Positions 33,098 to 42,181 of a stretch of 64,000 nt of DNA are shown here, piece after piece (the first letter of the stretch is position 1; the number at the start of each line of letters is the position of its first letter). This DNA comes from Elioraea rosea. Its GTDB lineage: Bacteria; Pseudomonadota; Alphaproteobacteria; Acetobacterales; Acetobacteraceae. The notes below the pieces were generated by a model that was not told the DNA's origin, searched no databases, and saw nothing but the letters and a program-made list of their open reading frames with translations. Where the stretch lies: NCBI RefSeq assembly GCF_007644105.1, contig NZ_VFAC01000019.1:17084-81083 (forward strand), in the 5' to 3' direction. The position numbers and the translations under genes are program-made.

Positions 33098-34432
33098 ATG
33101 GCGAACATCATCACCCGACGCGACACGCTGATGCTTGGCGCATCGGCTGCGGCCGCCGTCGCGCTGTCCGGAGGGGCGGGTGCGCAAATCCAGCGCGCCA
33201 ATGTCAACCCGCCCTCCTGGCCGATCGAGAGCGGCGCGAGCCTGCGCATGCTGCGCCCGGTGCGCTTCGTGCAGCCCGACGAGGAGGTGTTCCGCGCCAA
33301 CTGCGCCCGCTTCACGCAGCAGACAGGCGTGCAGGTGCGCGTCGACTTCGTCGGCTGGGAGGACATCACGCAGCAGACGGCCGTGACGGCGAATACCGGC
33401 GCCGGCCCCGACGTGATCATCGGCTTCAACGAGAGCCCGCACATCTATGTCGACAAGCTCGTCGACCTGACCGACGTCGCCGAGTATCTCGGTGCGCGCT
33501 ACGGCGGCTGGCTCGCCATGGCGCAGCGCTACGGCAAGCGCCACGGAACGAACAACTGGATCGGCATCCCCTTCGGCGCCTCGGGCGGGCCGCTCGTGTG
33601 GCGCAAGTCGGCAGTGAACGAGCTGGGCTTCCAGGCGCCGCCGGATGACCATGCCGGGTTCCTCGACCTGAGCAAGAAGCTCAAGGCGGCGAACAAGCCG
33701 TCCGGCTTCGCGCTCGGCAACGCGGTGGGCGACGGCAACGGTTTCGCCAACTGGCTCGTCTGGTCGCATAACGGGTTCCTCGTCGACCCCGACGGCAATG
33801 TCGCGATCAACAGCCCCGAGACGATCGCCGCGCTCGAGTACCTGAAGGAGCTCTACGCGACGTTCATCCCGGGCACGATCGCCTGGGGCGACATCAGCAA
33901 CAACCGCGCGTACGCGGCGCAGGAGCTGTGGCTGACGGCGAACGGCGTCTCACTCTACTTCGCGCTGAAGAACGATCCCGCAACGGCGCCGATCGCTGCC
34001 GACACCGAGCATTCGCTCCTGCCCAAGGGCAAGGCCGCCGCCTCGCCGATGGCGGGGCTGACGCTGAACGCCATGACCTTCCGCCACAGCCGCTACCCCA
34101 ACGCGGCGAAGGCTCTGATCGCCTTCCTGATGGAGGCCGAGCAGTACGACCCGTGGCTGCAGGCGAACCTCGGCTACTGGTCGCAGCCGCTCGCTGCCTA
34201 CGCGGCGAGCCCGGTGTGGCAGTCCGACCCGAAGGTCGCGATCTTCCGCGACGTGATGCGATCGGACTACTGGATCGGCTACAAGGGGCCGATCAGCCAG
34301 GCCTCGGCGGCCGCGAACGCGGACTACATCATGGTGCAGATGTGCGCCGCCGTCGCCTCCGGCCAGTCGACGCCGCAGCAGGCGGCGCGCGAGGCCGAGC
34401 GCCGGGCCCAGCGCTTCTTCCGGGCACGCTGA
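33098..34432 (+). CDS. Extracellular sugar-binding receptor of the CUT1 ABC transporter
   Basis: This 444-residue family 1 solute-binding protein has a Tat-like signal (ITRRDTLMLGASAAAAVAL, cleavage near residue 30). The mature protein carries the hinge-lobe segments TGVQVRVDFVGWEDI, GAGPDVIIGF and FAAGQS-like C-terminal helices. It captures the sugar in the periplasm. ATG 33098 follows GGAGGG. The hairpin after its stop codon suggests extra message stability for this receptor. Confidence 0.85.
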   Translation: MANIITRRDTLMLGASAAAAVALSGGAGAQIQRANVNPPSWPIESGASLRMLRPVRFVQPDEEVFRANCARFTQQTGVQVRVDFVGWEDITQQTAVTANTGAGPDVIIGFNESPHIYVDKLVDLTDVAEYLGARYGGWLAMAQRYGKRHGTNNWIGIPFGASGGPLVWRKSAVNELGFQAPPDDHAGFLDLSKKLKAANKPSGFALGNAVGDGNGFANWLVWSHNGFLVDPDGNVAINSPETIAALEYLKELYATFIPGTIAWGDISNNRAYAAQELWLTANGVSLYFALKNDPATAPIAADTEHSLLPKGKAAASPMAGLTLNAMTFRHSRYPNAAKALIAFLMEAEQYDPWLQANLGYWSQPLAAYAASPVWQSDPKVAIFRDVMRSDYWIGYKGPISQASAAANADYIMVQMCAAVASGQSTPQQAAREAERRAQRFFRAR

Positions 34433-34440
34433 GCGGAGAC

Positions 34441-34473
34441 GGGGCGGCACCCTCGCGCAGAGGGTGCCGCCCC
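34441..34473 (+). terminator. Intra-operon hairpin between receptor and permease genes
   Basis: GGGGCGGCACCCT (34441-34453) and AGGGTGCCGCCCC (34461-34473) form a perfect 13-base-pair stem with a 7-base loop, starting eight bases after the receptor stop codon. No T-run follows. Its place matches the malE-malF type of hairpin that protects the receptor message while letting only part of the transcripts continue into the permeases. Confidence 0.7.
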
Positions 34474-34499
34474 ACCCCGAGAAGGCTCGAGGGCAGGAC

Positions 34500-35474
34500 A
34501 TGAACACCACGCCAACGGCCGTAGCGGCCGCGCCGACACGCTGGACGCCGCCGCGGCGCGAGGAGACCTGGATCGGCTGGCTGCTGGACTGGAAGCCGTT
34601 CCTGATCGTGATGTGCCTTCTGCCGGCGGTCGGGCTGCTGACGGTGTTCCTGACCTACCCGCTGGGGTTGGGCATCTGGCTCGCCTTCACCGACACGACG
34701 ATCGGCCGACGCGGCATCTGGGTCGGCCTCGAGAACTTCATCTGGCTGTTCGAGGACCCGATCTTCTGGTCGGCGGTGTTCTACTCGGTCTTCTATACCG
34801 CGATTGCGACGATCGGGAAGTTCGCGCTCGGCCTGTGGCTCGCCCTGCTGCTCAACAACCACCTGCCGATCAAGAGCTTCATCCGCGCCATCATTCTGCT
34901 GCCGTGGATCGTGCCGACGGTGCTCTCGGCGATCGCGTTCTGGTGGATCTACGATCCGCAGTTCTCGATCATCTCCTACGTCTTCGTCGACGTGCTCGGC
35001 TGGCGCGACACCAACATCGACTTCATCTCCACGGCCTGGCCGGCGCGCTGGTCGCTGATCGCTGCGAACATCTGGCGCGGCATTCCGTTCGTGGCGATCT
35101 CGCTACTCGCCGGGCTGCAGACCATCCCGCCGTCGCTCTACGAGGCCGCGCTGCTCGACGGCTCCACGCCCTGGCAGCGGTTCCGCTACATCACCGTGCC
35201 GATGATCATGCCGATCCTTGCGATCGTCATGACCTTCTCGATCATCTTCACCTTCACCGACTTCCAGCTCGTCTATGCCATCACGCGCGGCGGGCCGGTG
35301 AACTCCACCCACCTTCTCGCCACGCTCGCATTCCAGCGCGGCATTCCCGGCGGGCAGCTCGGCGAGGGCGCGGCGATCGCGGTGAGCATGATCCCCTTCC
35401 TCGTCTTCGCAACGCTGTTCAGCTATTTCGCGCTCGCGCGGCGCAAGTGGCAGCAGGGAGAGGCCAATGACTGA
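34500..35474 (+). CDS. Sugar ABC transporter permease (MalF type)
   Basis: This 324-residue inner-membrane protein has about six TM helices and the EAA loop YEAALLDGSTPWQRFRYITV that docks the ATPase. A 40-residue cytoplasmic N terminus precedes TM1 (PFLIVMCLLPAVGLLTVFLT). The ATG at 34500 lies after GAGGGCAGG, just behind the hairpin. Its 3' end overlaps the second permease by eight bases. Confidence 0.9.
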   Translation: MNTTPTAVAAAPTRWTPPRREETWIGWLLDWKPFLIVMCLLPAVGLLTVFLTYPLGLGIWLAFTDTTIGRRGIWVGLENFIWLFEDPIFWSAVFYSVFYTAIATIGKFALGLWLALLLNNHLPIKSFIRAIILLPWIVPTVLSAIAFWWIYDPQFSIISYVFVDVLGWRDTNIDFISTAWPARWSLIAANIWRGIPFVAISLLAGLQTIPPSLYEAALLDGSTPWQRFRYITVPMIMPILAIVMTFSIIFTFTDFQLVYAITRGGPVNSTHLLATLAFQRGIPGGQLGEGAAIAVSMIPFLVFATLFSYFALARRKWQQGEAND

Positions 35475-36378
35475 CGCTGCCCTCGCAGACGACGCGCCGC
35501 CCGTCGCCAAGCCGCAGGACAACCAGCCGGAGACGATGGCCTGGGAGACGAAGCGCCGGCGCTTCGTGACGATCTACCTGCCGCTCTGCTGCTTCATCTT
35601 CATCCTGCTGTTCCCGTTCTACTGGATGACGGTGACGGCGTTCAAACCGAACGCCGAGCTGATGGACTTCAAGAACCACAATCCGTTCTGGATCAGCTCG
35701 CCGACGCTCGAGCACATCAAGCACCTTCTGTTCAACACGGCCTATCCGTCGTGGTTCCTGACCACGATGGGGGTGGCCATCGGCTCCACCTTCCTCTCCC
35801 TCTTCGCAAGCACGCTCGCGGCCTACGCGATCCAGCGGCTGCGCTTCACGGGCAGCCCCTATGTCGGGCTCGCCATCTACCTCGCCTATCTCGTGCCGCC
35901 CTCGATCCTGTTCATCCCGCTCGCGACGATGGTGGTGCAGCTCGGCCTGTTCGACAGCCCTCTCGCGCTCATCCTCGTCTACCCGACCTTCCTCGTGCCG
36001 TTCTGCACCTGGCTGCTGATCGGCTACTTCAAGTCGATCCCCTACGAGCTCGAGGAATGCGCGCTGATCGACGGCGCCACGCGGCTGCAGATCCTGAGGC
36101 GCATCACCCTGCCGCTCGCGGTGCCGGGGCTGATCAGCGCAGGCATCTTCAGCTTCACACTCTCCTGGAACGAGTTCATCTACGCGCTCGCCTTCATCCA
36201 GTCCTCCGAGAGGAAGACCGTTCCGGTGGCGATTCTCACCGAGCTCGTGACGGGCGACGTCTACCAGTGGGGCGCGCTGATGGCAGGCTCGCTGCTCGGC
36301 TCCCTCCCCGTCGCGATCTTCTATTCCTTCTTCGTCGACTACTACGTCGCCTCGCTCACGGGGGCGGTGAAGGAATAG
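35467..36378 (+). CDS. Sugar ABC transporter permease (MalG type)
   Basis: This 303-residue inner-membrane protein has six TM helices and the EAA motif EECALIDGATRLQILRRITL. It is the second permease subunit of the CUT1 importer and is translationally coupled to the first by an eight-base overlap. The segment NPFWISSPTLEHIKHLLFN after TM1 is typical of MalG-type periplasmic loops. Confidence 0.9.
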   Translation: MTDAALADDAPPVAKPQDNQPETMAWETKRRRFVTIYLPLCCFIFILLFPFYWMTVTAFKPNAELMDFKNHNPFWISSPTLEHIKHLLFNTAYPSWFLTTMGVAIGSTFLSLFASTLAAYAIQRLRFTGSPYVGLAIYLAYLVPPSILFIPLATMVVQLGLFDSPLALILVYPTFLVPFCTWLLIGYFKSIPYELEECALIDGATRLQILRRITLPLAVPGLISAGIFSFTLSWNEFIYALAFIQSSERKTVPVAILTELVTGDVYQWGALMAGSLLGSLPVAIFYSFFVDYYVASLTGAVKE

Positions 36379-36470
36379 GACGGCCGCACGGACGACCCCG
36401 CCCCGCGCACCGACCAGGCGGCCCGCGCCCGGCCGCCGCAAGCCTGACGCAGCACAACGGAGAAACCGAC

Positions 36471-37514
36471 TTGGCGAAGTTCACGATCCTCACCCCCGCA
36501 GGCGCCTCCTTCACCACCGCGGGCGGTGGGTATGACCATGAGCTCGAGGCGCTCGAGGGCATGGATGTCGAGATCGTCGAGTGCCCCGCGACCGAGGAGG
36601 GCTTCATCGCCGCCGCATCGAAAGCCGATGCGGTCTATGCCAAGGGCATGAAGTTCAACGCCGCGATGATCAACGCGCTCTCCAAGTGCAAGCTGATCGC
36701 GCTCGGCACCGTCGGCGTCGACTATGTGGATGTCGCGGCCGCGACCGCGAAGGGCATCCCCGTCACCAACTGCCCCGACACCTTCATCGAGGAGGTGGCC
36801 GACCATGCGATGATGCTGCTTCTCGCCACGCATCGCCGCGCCATCGAGCAGGACCGCATGGTGCGCGAGGGGCGCTGGGGAGAGGGGCGGCCGCAGCTTC
36901 TGCAGGTGCCACGCCTGATGGGGCTGACGCTCGGCTTCCTCGCCTTCGGCCGCGTGGCCCGCGCGGTGGCCCGGCGCGCCGCGCCGTTCGGGCTGCAGAT
37001 GGTTGCCTACGACCCGTTCGTGGAGGAGCTCACGCTGTCGGACTACGGAGTACGGCCGGGCTCGCTGTCCGAGGTGCTCTCGCAGTCGGACTTCGTGTCG
37101 ATGCACCAGCCCGACACGCCGCTCACGCGCGGCTTCCTCAAGGAGAAGCACTTCCGGCAGATGAAGAAGAGCGCGATCTTCATCAACACCGGCCGCGGCC
37201 CGACGGTGGATGAAGCGGCGCTGATCAAGGCGCTGGAAGAGCAGTGGATCGCCGGCGCGGGGCTCGACGTGTTCCAGGTCGAACCGCCGAAGCCGGACAA
37301 CCCCCTTCTGAAAATGCCGCATGTCATCCTCTCGCCGCACAACGCGTCCGCCTCCGCGCGGTTCGACCCGGCACGCAAGCGGCGCGTCGGGCAGGAGCTG
37401 TCGCTCGTGCTGTCCGGCCGCTGGCCGATGAGCTGCGTGAACCCGACGGTCCTGCCAGGCTCCGGCCTCGCCCGCTGGCAGCCGTATGCGATGACGCGCG
37501 GCCCCAACTCCTGA
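36471..37514 (+). CDS. D-2-hydroxyacid dehydrogenase (SerA/GhrB family)
   Basis: This 347-residue NAD(P)-dependent enzyme reduces 2-oxo acids such as glyoxylate or hydroxypyruvate, or the reverse. The catalytic triad is visible as Arg in NTGRGPTVDEAAL, Glu in FQVEPP and His in SPHNAS. The Rossmann loop is altered (GFLAFGRV rather than GxGxxG). No ATG fits the N terminus; the TTG at 36471 follows AACGGAGA and gives a full-length protein. It is the last gene before a strong terminator, probably in the transporter operon. Confidence 0.85.
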   Translation: MAKFTILTPAGASFTTAGGGYDHELEALEGMDVEIVECPATEEGFIAAASKADAVYAKGMKFNAAMINALSKCKLIALGTVGVDYVDVAAATAKGIPVTNCPDTFIEEVADHAMMLLLATHRRAIEQDRMVREGRWGEGRPQLLQVPRLMGLTLGFLAFGRVARAVARRAAPFGLQMVAYDPFVEELTLSDYGVRPGSLSEVLSQSDFVSMHQPDTPLTRGFLKEKHFRQMKKSAIFINTGRGPTVDEAALIKALEEQWIAGAGLDVFQVEPPKPDNPLLKMPHVILSPHNASASARFDPARKRRVGQELSLVLSGRWPMSCVNPTVLPGSGLARWQPYAMTRGPNS

Positions 37515-37521
37515 TGCCGGC

Positions 37522-37555
37522 GCCCGTTCCGCATCGCGGGACGGGCTTCCATTTT
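37522..37555 (+). terminator. Intrinsic terminator after the transporter operon
   Basis: GCCCGTTCCGC (37522-37532) pairs with GCGGGACGGGC (37536-37546), with one G-T pair and a three-base loop, followed by the T-rich TTCCATTTT. It lies seven bases past the dehydrogenase stop and ahead of iclR. Part of the stem also forms one of two copies of a candidate IclR site. Confidence 0.75.
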
Positions 37556-37608
37556 GCCGGCCGCCTCTCTAGCCTCCGCCCGCCGATCGAGCGGGCGGAG
37601 GGGTTTTC

Positions 37609-38424
37609 ATGGCAGGAACGGCACGGCAGACGGCGAGGGGGCGGGCAAGCCCGCGCGACCCGAGCCAGGTGCAGTCCCTCACCCGGGCGCTGTCGTTGCT
37701 GAACGCGCTCGCCGAGAGCGCCGATGGCATGAGCCTCGGCGATGTGGCGCAGGTCGTCGGCCTTGCGCCATCGACGGCGCACCGGCTTCTGACTACGCTC
37801 CAGGGCCAGCGCTTCGTGCGCTTCGTCGCCGGCGAGGGGGTGTGGCAGGTCGGAGTGCAGGCGTTCATCGTCGGCCAGGCCTTCCGCCGTGCGCGCGACG
37901 TGCTTGCGCTCGCCCGGCCGGTGATGCGCCGGCTGATGGAGGACAGCGGCGAGACCGTAAACCTCTACATCGAGGAGGGCGGCGAGGTCGTGTGCATGGG
38001 CCAGGTGGAGTGCCGCCAGCTGATGCGGGCGATCTCCCGGCCGGGGGGGCGGGTGAAGATGCACTGCTCGGGCGTCGGCAAGGCGATGCTCGCCCGCCTG
38101 CCCGATGCGGAGGTCACGCGAATCCTCCAGCTGTACGGCCTGGCGCGGATGACGGAGAAGACCCTCGATACGCCGAGGAGGCTGCGCGACGACCTCGCCG
38201 AGATCCGCCGCCGCGGCTTCGCGATCGACGACGAGGAGCATGCCGTCGGCCTCCGCTGCGTGGCTGCCGCGATCGTGGACGAGGAGGGACGGCCCGTCGC
38301 GGCCCTCTCCCTCTCCGGGCCGCTCGCCCGCATCGGGGATGCCGCCCTGTATGCCGCGGGCGCGCTCGTGGCGCGGGCGGCAGAGACCGTGACCGGGCAG
38401 TTCGGAGGCCGGCCAACCGCCTGA
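37609..38424 (+). CDS. IclR family transcriptional regulator
   Basis: This 271-residue regulator has an N-terminal winged-helix domain (about 20-85: SLTRALSLLNALAES, MSLGDVAQVVGLAPSTAHRLLTTL) and a C-terminal effector-binding domain (GGRVKMHCSGVGKAMLARLP, VGLRCVAAAIVDEEGRPVAALSLSGP). It sits between the transporter/dehydrogenase operon and gcl, so it probably controls one or both. Effector unknown; glyoxylate or a sugar acid is a fair guess from context. Confidence 0.9.
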   Translation: MAGTARQTARGRASPRDPSQVQSLTRALSLLNALAESADGMSLGDVAQVVGLAPSTAHRLLTTLQGQRFVRFVAGEGVWQVGVQAFIVGQAFRRARDVLALARPVMRRLMEDSGETVNLYIEEGGEVVCMGQVECRQLMRAISRPGGRVKMHCSGVGKAMLARLPDAEVTRILQLYGLARMTEKTLDTPRRLRDDLAEIRRRGFAIDDEEHAVGLRCVAAAIVDEEGRPVAALSLSGPLARIGDAALYAAGALVARAAETVTGQFGGRPTA

Positions 38425-38447
38425 TCCGCGCCGGTTCTCCGGGTGCG

Positions 38448-38463
38448 GTTCCGCATCGTGGAA
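38448..38463 (+). promoter_or_regulatory. Candidate IclR operator upstream of gcl
   Basis: GTTCCGCATCGTGGAA contains a TTCC/GGAA near-palindrome. A 14-of-16 identical copy, GTTCCGCATCGCGGGA, lies at 37526-37541, upstream of iclR. The copies flank the regulator gene and sit ahead of iclR and gcl respectively, the expected places for autoregulation and target control. Inference from repetition alone; the first copy also serves as terminator stem. Confidence 0.4.
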
Positions 38464-38583
38464 AGCAATCCCGTATGCCTTGTTCCGCGGGTTGCGCCAT
38501 CCCATTTGCTCGCCGGCCACGGAACGACCGCCTCGGGAGCGGGCGGCGTGGCTTGGGCGGATCAGGCGATGGGAGATGGTGCG

Positions 38584-40422
38584 ATGCCGAAAATGCCGGC
38601 GATCGAGGCGGCTGTTCGCGTTCTCGAGAAGGAGGGCGTCACGGTTGCCTTCGGCGTGCCAGGGGCCGCCATCAACCCGCTCTATGCCGCGCTGAAGCGC
38701 CGCGGCACGATCCGCCACATCCTCGCCCGCCATGTCGAGGGCGCCTCGCACATGGCCGACGGCTACACCCGGGCGATGCCTGGCAATATCGGCGTTTGCA
38801 TCGGCACTTCGGGGCCTGCGGGAACCGACATGATCACCGGCCTCTACACTGCCCAGGCCGACAGCATCCCCATCCTCTGCATCACCGGCCAGGCACCGCG
38901 CGCGAAGCTCCACAAGGAGGATTTCCAGGCCGTCGACATCGAGAGCATCGCCAAGCCGGTGACCAAGTGGGCGGTCACGGTGCGCGAGCCAGGCCTGGTT
39001 CCCCGGGTGTTCCAGCAGGCCTTCCACGTGATGAAGTCGGGCCGCCCCGGCCCGGTGCTGATCGACCTGCCGCTCGACGTCCAGAACGCCGAGATCGAGT
39101 TCGACGAGAGCACCTACGCGCCGCTGCCCGTGTACAAGCCTGCCGCGACGCGGGCGCAGGTCGAGCAGGCGCTCGGCATGCTCGTGACGGCAGAGCGTCC
39201 GCTCATCGTCGCCGGCGGCGGCGTCATCAACGCCGATGCGTCCGACCTTCTCGTGAAGTTTGCCGAGGTCACCGGCATTCCCGTGATCCCGACGCTGATG
39301 GGCTGGGGCGCGATCCCCGATGACCATCCGCTGATGGCCGGCATGGTCGGGCTGCAGACGTCGCACCGCTACGGCAACGCGACGTTCCTCAAGAGCGACT
39401 TCGTCCTCGGCATCGGCAACCGCTGGGCCAACCGCCACACCGGCTCGATCGAGGCCTACACGCAGGGCCGCCGCTTCATCCATGTCGACATCGAGCCGAC
39501 TCAGATCGGCCGCGTGTTCAATCCGGATTTCGGCATTGTCTCCGACGCCCACGCCGCGCTCGCGATGTTCATCGAGGTGGCGGAGGAGTGGAAGAATGCC
39601 GGCAAGCTGCCGGACTGGAGCGAGTGGGCCGCGCAGTGCCTGCACCGCAAGCGCAACATGCTGCGCAAGACGCATTTCGACCAGGTGCCGCTGAAGCCGC
39701 AGCGCGTGTACCAGGAGATGAACGACGCCTTCGCCAAGGACACCTGCTATGTCTCGACGATCGGCCTGTCGCAGATCGCGGGCGCGCAGTTCCTGCACGT
39801 GTACAAGCCGCGCAACTGGATCAATTGCGGCCAGGCGGGCCCGCTCGGCTGGACGCTTCCCGCGGCCCTCGGCGTGCGCGCCGCCGACCCGCACCGTGAG
39901 ATCGTCGCGCTTTCCGGCGACTATGACTTCCAGTTCCTGATCGAGGAGCTCGCCGTCGGCGCGCAGCACAAGCTGCCCTACCTGCACGTGGTGGTGAACA
40001 ACTCCTATCTCGGGCTGATCCGCCAGGCGCAGCGCGGCTTCCAGATGGATTTCGAGGTGAGCCTCGCCTTCGACAACATCAACATGGCCGAGGAGGAGGG
40101 TGTCGCCGGCTACGGCGTTGATCACGTCGCGGTCGCCGAAGGCCTCGGCTGCAAGGCCATTCGCGTGAAGAGCCCTAACGAGTTCAAGGAGGCCTTCGAG
40201 AAGGCCCGCGCGCTGATGGACGAGCACCAGGTGCCCGTCGTGCTCGAGTTCATCCTCGAGCGTGTGACGAACATCTCGATGGGCACCGAGATCCACAACG
40301 TGACCGAATTCGAGGAGATCCTCTGCCTCGACCCCTCGCTGTCGCTCAATGACGTGTCGGGCTCGGTGCTGAACAACGGCACCGCGACGGCGCAGCCCGT
40401 GCCGGCGAAGCAGCCGGCCTGA
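38584..40422 (+). CDS. gcl: Glyoxylate carboligase (tartronate-semialdehyde synthase)
   Basis: This 612-residue ThDP- and FAD-binding enzyme joins two glyoxylates to tartronate semialdehyde with release of CO2. The key mark is Val51 in [12 protein letters not shown], where nearly all other ThDP enzymes have Glu; Val at this place is diagnostic of Gcl. ThDP/metal motif is [18 protein letters not shown] then [11 protein letters not shown] 38584 follows GGGAG; an in-frame ATG five codons earlier lacks a good site. No tartronate semialdehyde reductase or hydroxypyruvate isomerase is in the window. Confidence 0.95.
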   Translation: MPKMPAIEAAVRVLEKEGVTVAFGVPGAAINPLYAALKRRGTIRHILARHVEGASHMADGYTRAMPGNIGVCIGTSGPAGTDMITGLYTAQADSIPILCITGQAPRAKLHKEDFQAVDIESIAKPVTKWAVTVREPGLVPRVFQQAFHVMKSGRPGPVLIDLPLDVQNAEIEFDESTYAPLPVYKPAATRAQVEQALGMLVTAERPLIVAGGGVINADASDLLVKFAEVTGIPVIPTLMGWGAIPDDHPLMAGMVGLQTSHRYGNATFLKSDFVLGIGNRWANRHTGSIEAYTQGRRFIHVDIEPTQIGRVFNPDFGIVSDAHAALAMFIEVAEEWKNAGKLPDWSEWAAQCLHRKRNMLRKTHFDQVPLKPQRVYQEMNDAFAKDTCYVSTIGLSQIAGAQFLHVYKPRNWINCGQAGPLGWTLPAALGVRAADPHREIVALSGDYDFQFLIEELAVGAQHKLPYLHVVVNNSYLGLIRQAQRGFQMDFEVSLAFDNINMAEEEGVAGYGVDHVAVAEGLGCKAIRVKSPNEFKEAFEKARALMDEHQVPVVLEFILERVTNISMGTEIHNVTEFEEILCLDPSLSLNDVSGSVLNNGTATAQPVPAKQPA

Positions 40423-40462
40423 GCAGGCGGCCTGGGCAGGCGGCCTGAGCGGGTGCGATAGC

Positions 40463-40479
40463 GGCGGGCGCTACCCGCC
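40463..40479. terminator. Weak hairpin between gcl and the PEP-CTERM gene
   Basis: GGCGGG (40463-40468) and CCCGCC (40474-40479) form a 6-base-pair stem with a 5-base loop overlapping the stop codon of the convergent gene. The 48-base gap also contains GCAGGCGGCCTG twice in tandem. It may terminate both genes, but there is no T-run. Confidence 0.3.
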
Positions 40480-41073
40480 CCGCCGCCGTCGCGCCGCGAC
40501 CAGGGCGGCGAGGGCGAGGCCGACGAGGCCCGCGCCGGCCGGCTCAGGCACCGCGATCGGCGGCTCCTCTTCGGCCGGGGCCACGGGGAGCACGCGGAAC
40601 TTCGCCTCATGCGTCGGCTGCAATGCGCTCGCGAACAGCATCTGCCCGCCGGCATAGGCATCGGCCGCGTAGAAGGAGAGGCTCCAGCGCGGCGTGAGGT
40701 CGCCGATCACGGCGGTGTAGACGCTCCCCGCCGTCAGTGCGATGGCGGAAAAATCCGCATCCACCCAGCCGGCGAAGCCCGATGCGAGGCCGGACACCGT
40801 GGCGGTGGCGAGCACCGCGCCGGACGCCCCCGCGCCTTCGCGCAGCGTGATCGACACGCTGTCTCCCGCCGGGGCGATGTCCGGCCTGATCTCCTGGATC
40901 CAGAAGCCGACCGACACGGTCGCGTCCTCCGCGGTGAAGGACTGGCCGAGGGCGGGGTAGGAGAGAAGCTGCACGGTGCCGCTTGCCAGCGCCTGCACGA
41001 TCGGCGCCGCGACGGACGGCGAGGCGAGGCCGAGGCAGGACGCTGCGATCAGCGTGGCGAGGGGTCGTTGCAT
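40471..41073 (-). CDS. PEP-CTERM sorting-domain surface protein
   Basis: This 200-residue protein has a signal peptide (about 1-22, ending PSVAA) and a C-terminal PEP-CTERM tripartite tail: VPEPAGAG, a hydrophobic helix (LVGLALAALVA) and the basic end ARRRRGG. Such tails are cut and processed by exosortase. The middle is beta-rich and Ala/Gly-rich with no known catalytic domain. ATG 41073 is chosen because the signal peptide begins there. Function unknown. Confidence 0.82.
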   Translation of the reverse strand: MQRPLATLIAASCLGLASPSVAAPIVQALASGTVQLLSYPALGQSFTAEDATVSVGFWIQEIRPDIAPAGDSVSITLREGAGASGAVLATATVSGLASGFAGWVDADFSAIALTAGSVYTAVIGDLTPRWSLSFYAADAYAGGQMLFASALQPTHEAKFRVLPVAPAEEEPPIAVPEPAGAGLVGLALAALVAARRRRGG

Positions 41074-41224
41074 GGCGCGTGTGTTCCTGGGCTTGTGGGT
41101 CAGGGCCGCTTCATGCACGCGCAGTTTCTCGGCATGATGTCGGAGGTTTCAGGCCGATTGCAGAACGAACGAAAAGGCGAGGGAGGCGGGTGATGCGGCG
41201 AGGCAGCATGCGTGGACGGGGCCG

Positions 41225-42160
41225 ATGACGGGGGGGACCTGGCCGTTCCACGGCATCTATCCCGTTCTCTATGCCTTCCACCGCGAGGATGGGCGGATCG
41301 ACCCCGACGCCATGCGCCGCCAGGTCGAGCACTGCCTCGGCGCGGGGGCGCACGGGCTGATGGCGCTCGGCCTGATCACCGAGGTCGGCAAGCACACGAC
41401 GGCGGAGCGGCACGAGATCGTCGCGCTCGTCGCGAACGCGCTCGCGCGACGCAAGCCCTTCATGGTGACGGTGGGCGAGCGCACGCAGCCCGAGCAGCTC
41501 GCCTTCGCGCGGGAGGCGCGCGGCAACGGGGCGGACGTGATCATCCTCCAGCCTCCGCCGGCGATAGAGGGCGGCGAGGCGGCGCTGATCCGTTTCTTCG
41601 GCGCGACCGCCGATGCACTCGACTGCCCCGTCGCCGTCCAGCACAACCCCTTCAACCTCGCGGTCAATCTTTCCGTGCCGGGCCTCGTGGCGCTGCACCG
41701 GAACCACCCGAACGTGACCGTGCTGAAGGCGGAAGGAACCGCGGTCGAGACGGCCGAGCTGGCCGAGCGGACGGAGGGCCGGCTCGCGCTGTTCTGCGGC
41801 CATGGCGGCATCGAGTTCCTCTCGAACCTGCGCGCCGGCGTGGCGGGGCTGATCCCCGCGCCCGACATCGTCGCGCTGCAGGTGCGGATCTACGAGCTGT
41901 TCCGGCAGGGAACCGAGGCGTCGCTGGCCGAGGCGGAGGCCCTGCACAGGGCGGCTCTGCCGCTCATCGTGTTCCGCATCCGCTCCATCGAGCAGGCGCT
42001 GTGCTACGGCAAGCGCGGCTATGCGCGGCAGATCGGCCTCGAGGCGGTGCATGACCGCCCGCCCTTCCAGGCGCCCACGGCGTTCGGGCTCGCGGAGATG
42101 GACAGGCTGATCGCCGGGCTCGAGCGAACACTGCGCGAGGCGGGGCTGGCCGGGCGCTGA
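41225..42160 (+). CDS. DapA/N-acetylneuraminate-lyase family protein, atypical
   Basis: This 311-residue TIM-barrel protein is of the class I aldolase DapA/NAL family. The Schiff-base Lys168 is present (TVLKAEGT), but the usual Tyr-Asn of the YNxP motif is replaced by Gln139-His140 (VQHNPFN) and the GTTGE carboxylate loop reads GLITEV. It may therefore be an aldolase or dehydratase acting on a different substrate. It lies between the PEP-CTERM gene and the serine protease, convergent with the latter. Confidence 0.82.
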   Translation: MTGGTWPFHGIYPVLYAFHREDGRIDPDAMRRQVEHCLGAGAHGLMALGLITEVGKHTTAERHEIVALVANALARRKPFMVTVGERTQPEQLAFAREARGNGADVIILQPPPAIEGGEAALIRFFGATADALDCPVAVQHNPFNLAVNLSVPGLVALHRNHPNVTVLKAEGTAVETAELAERTEGRLALFCGHGGIEFLSNLRAGVAGLIPAPDIVALQVRIYELFRQGTEASLAEAEALHRAALPLIVFRIRSIEQALCYGKRGYARQIGLEAVHDRPPFQAPTAFGLAEMDRLIAGLERTLREAGLAGR

Positions 42161-42181
42161 ACGCCTGGCTCAGCTCAGCGC
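42154..42181. terminator. Inverted repeat spanning two convergent stop codons
   Basis: GCGCTGA (42154-42160) contains the DapA-family stop, and TCAGCGC (42175-42181) contains the protease stop on the other strand. The 7-base-pair stem with a 14-base loop may be a weak shared terminator. Confidence 0.3.

Noticed and set aside
40423..40447. Tandem GCAGGCGGCCTG as a repeat array
   Set aside because: Only two short copies; not enough to call a repeat family or array.
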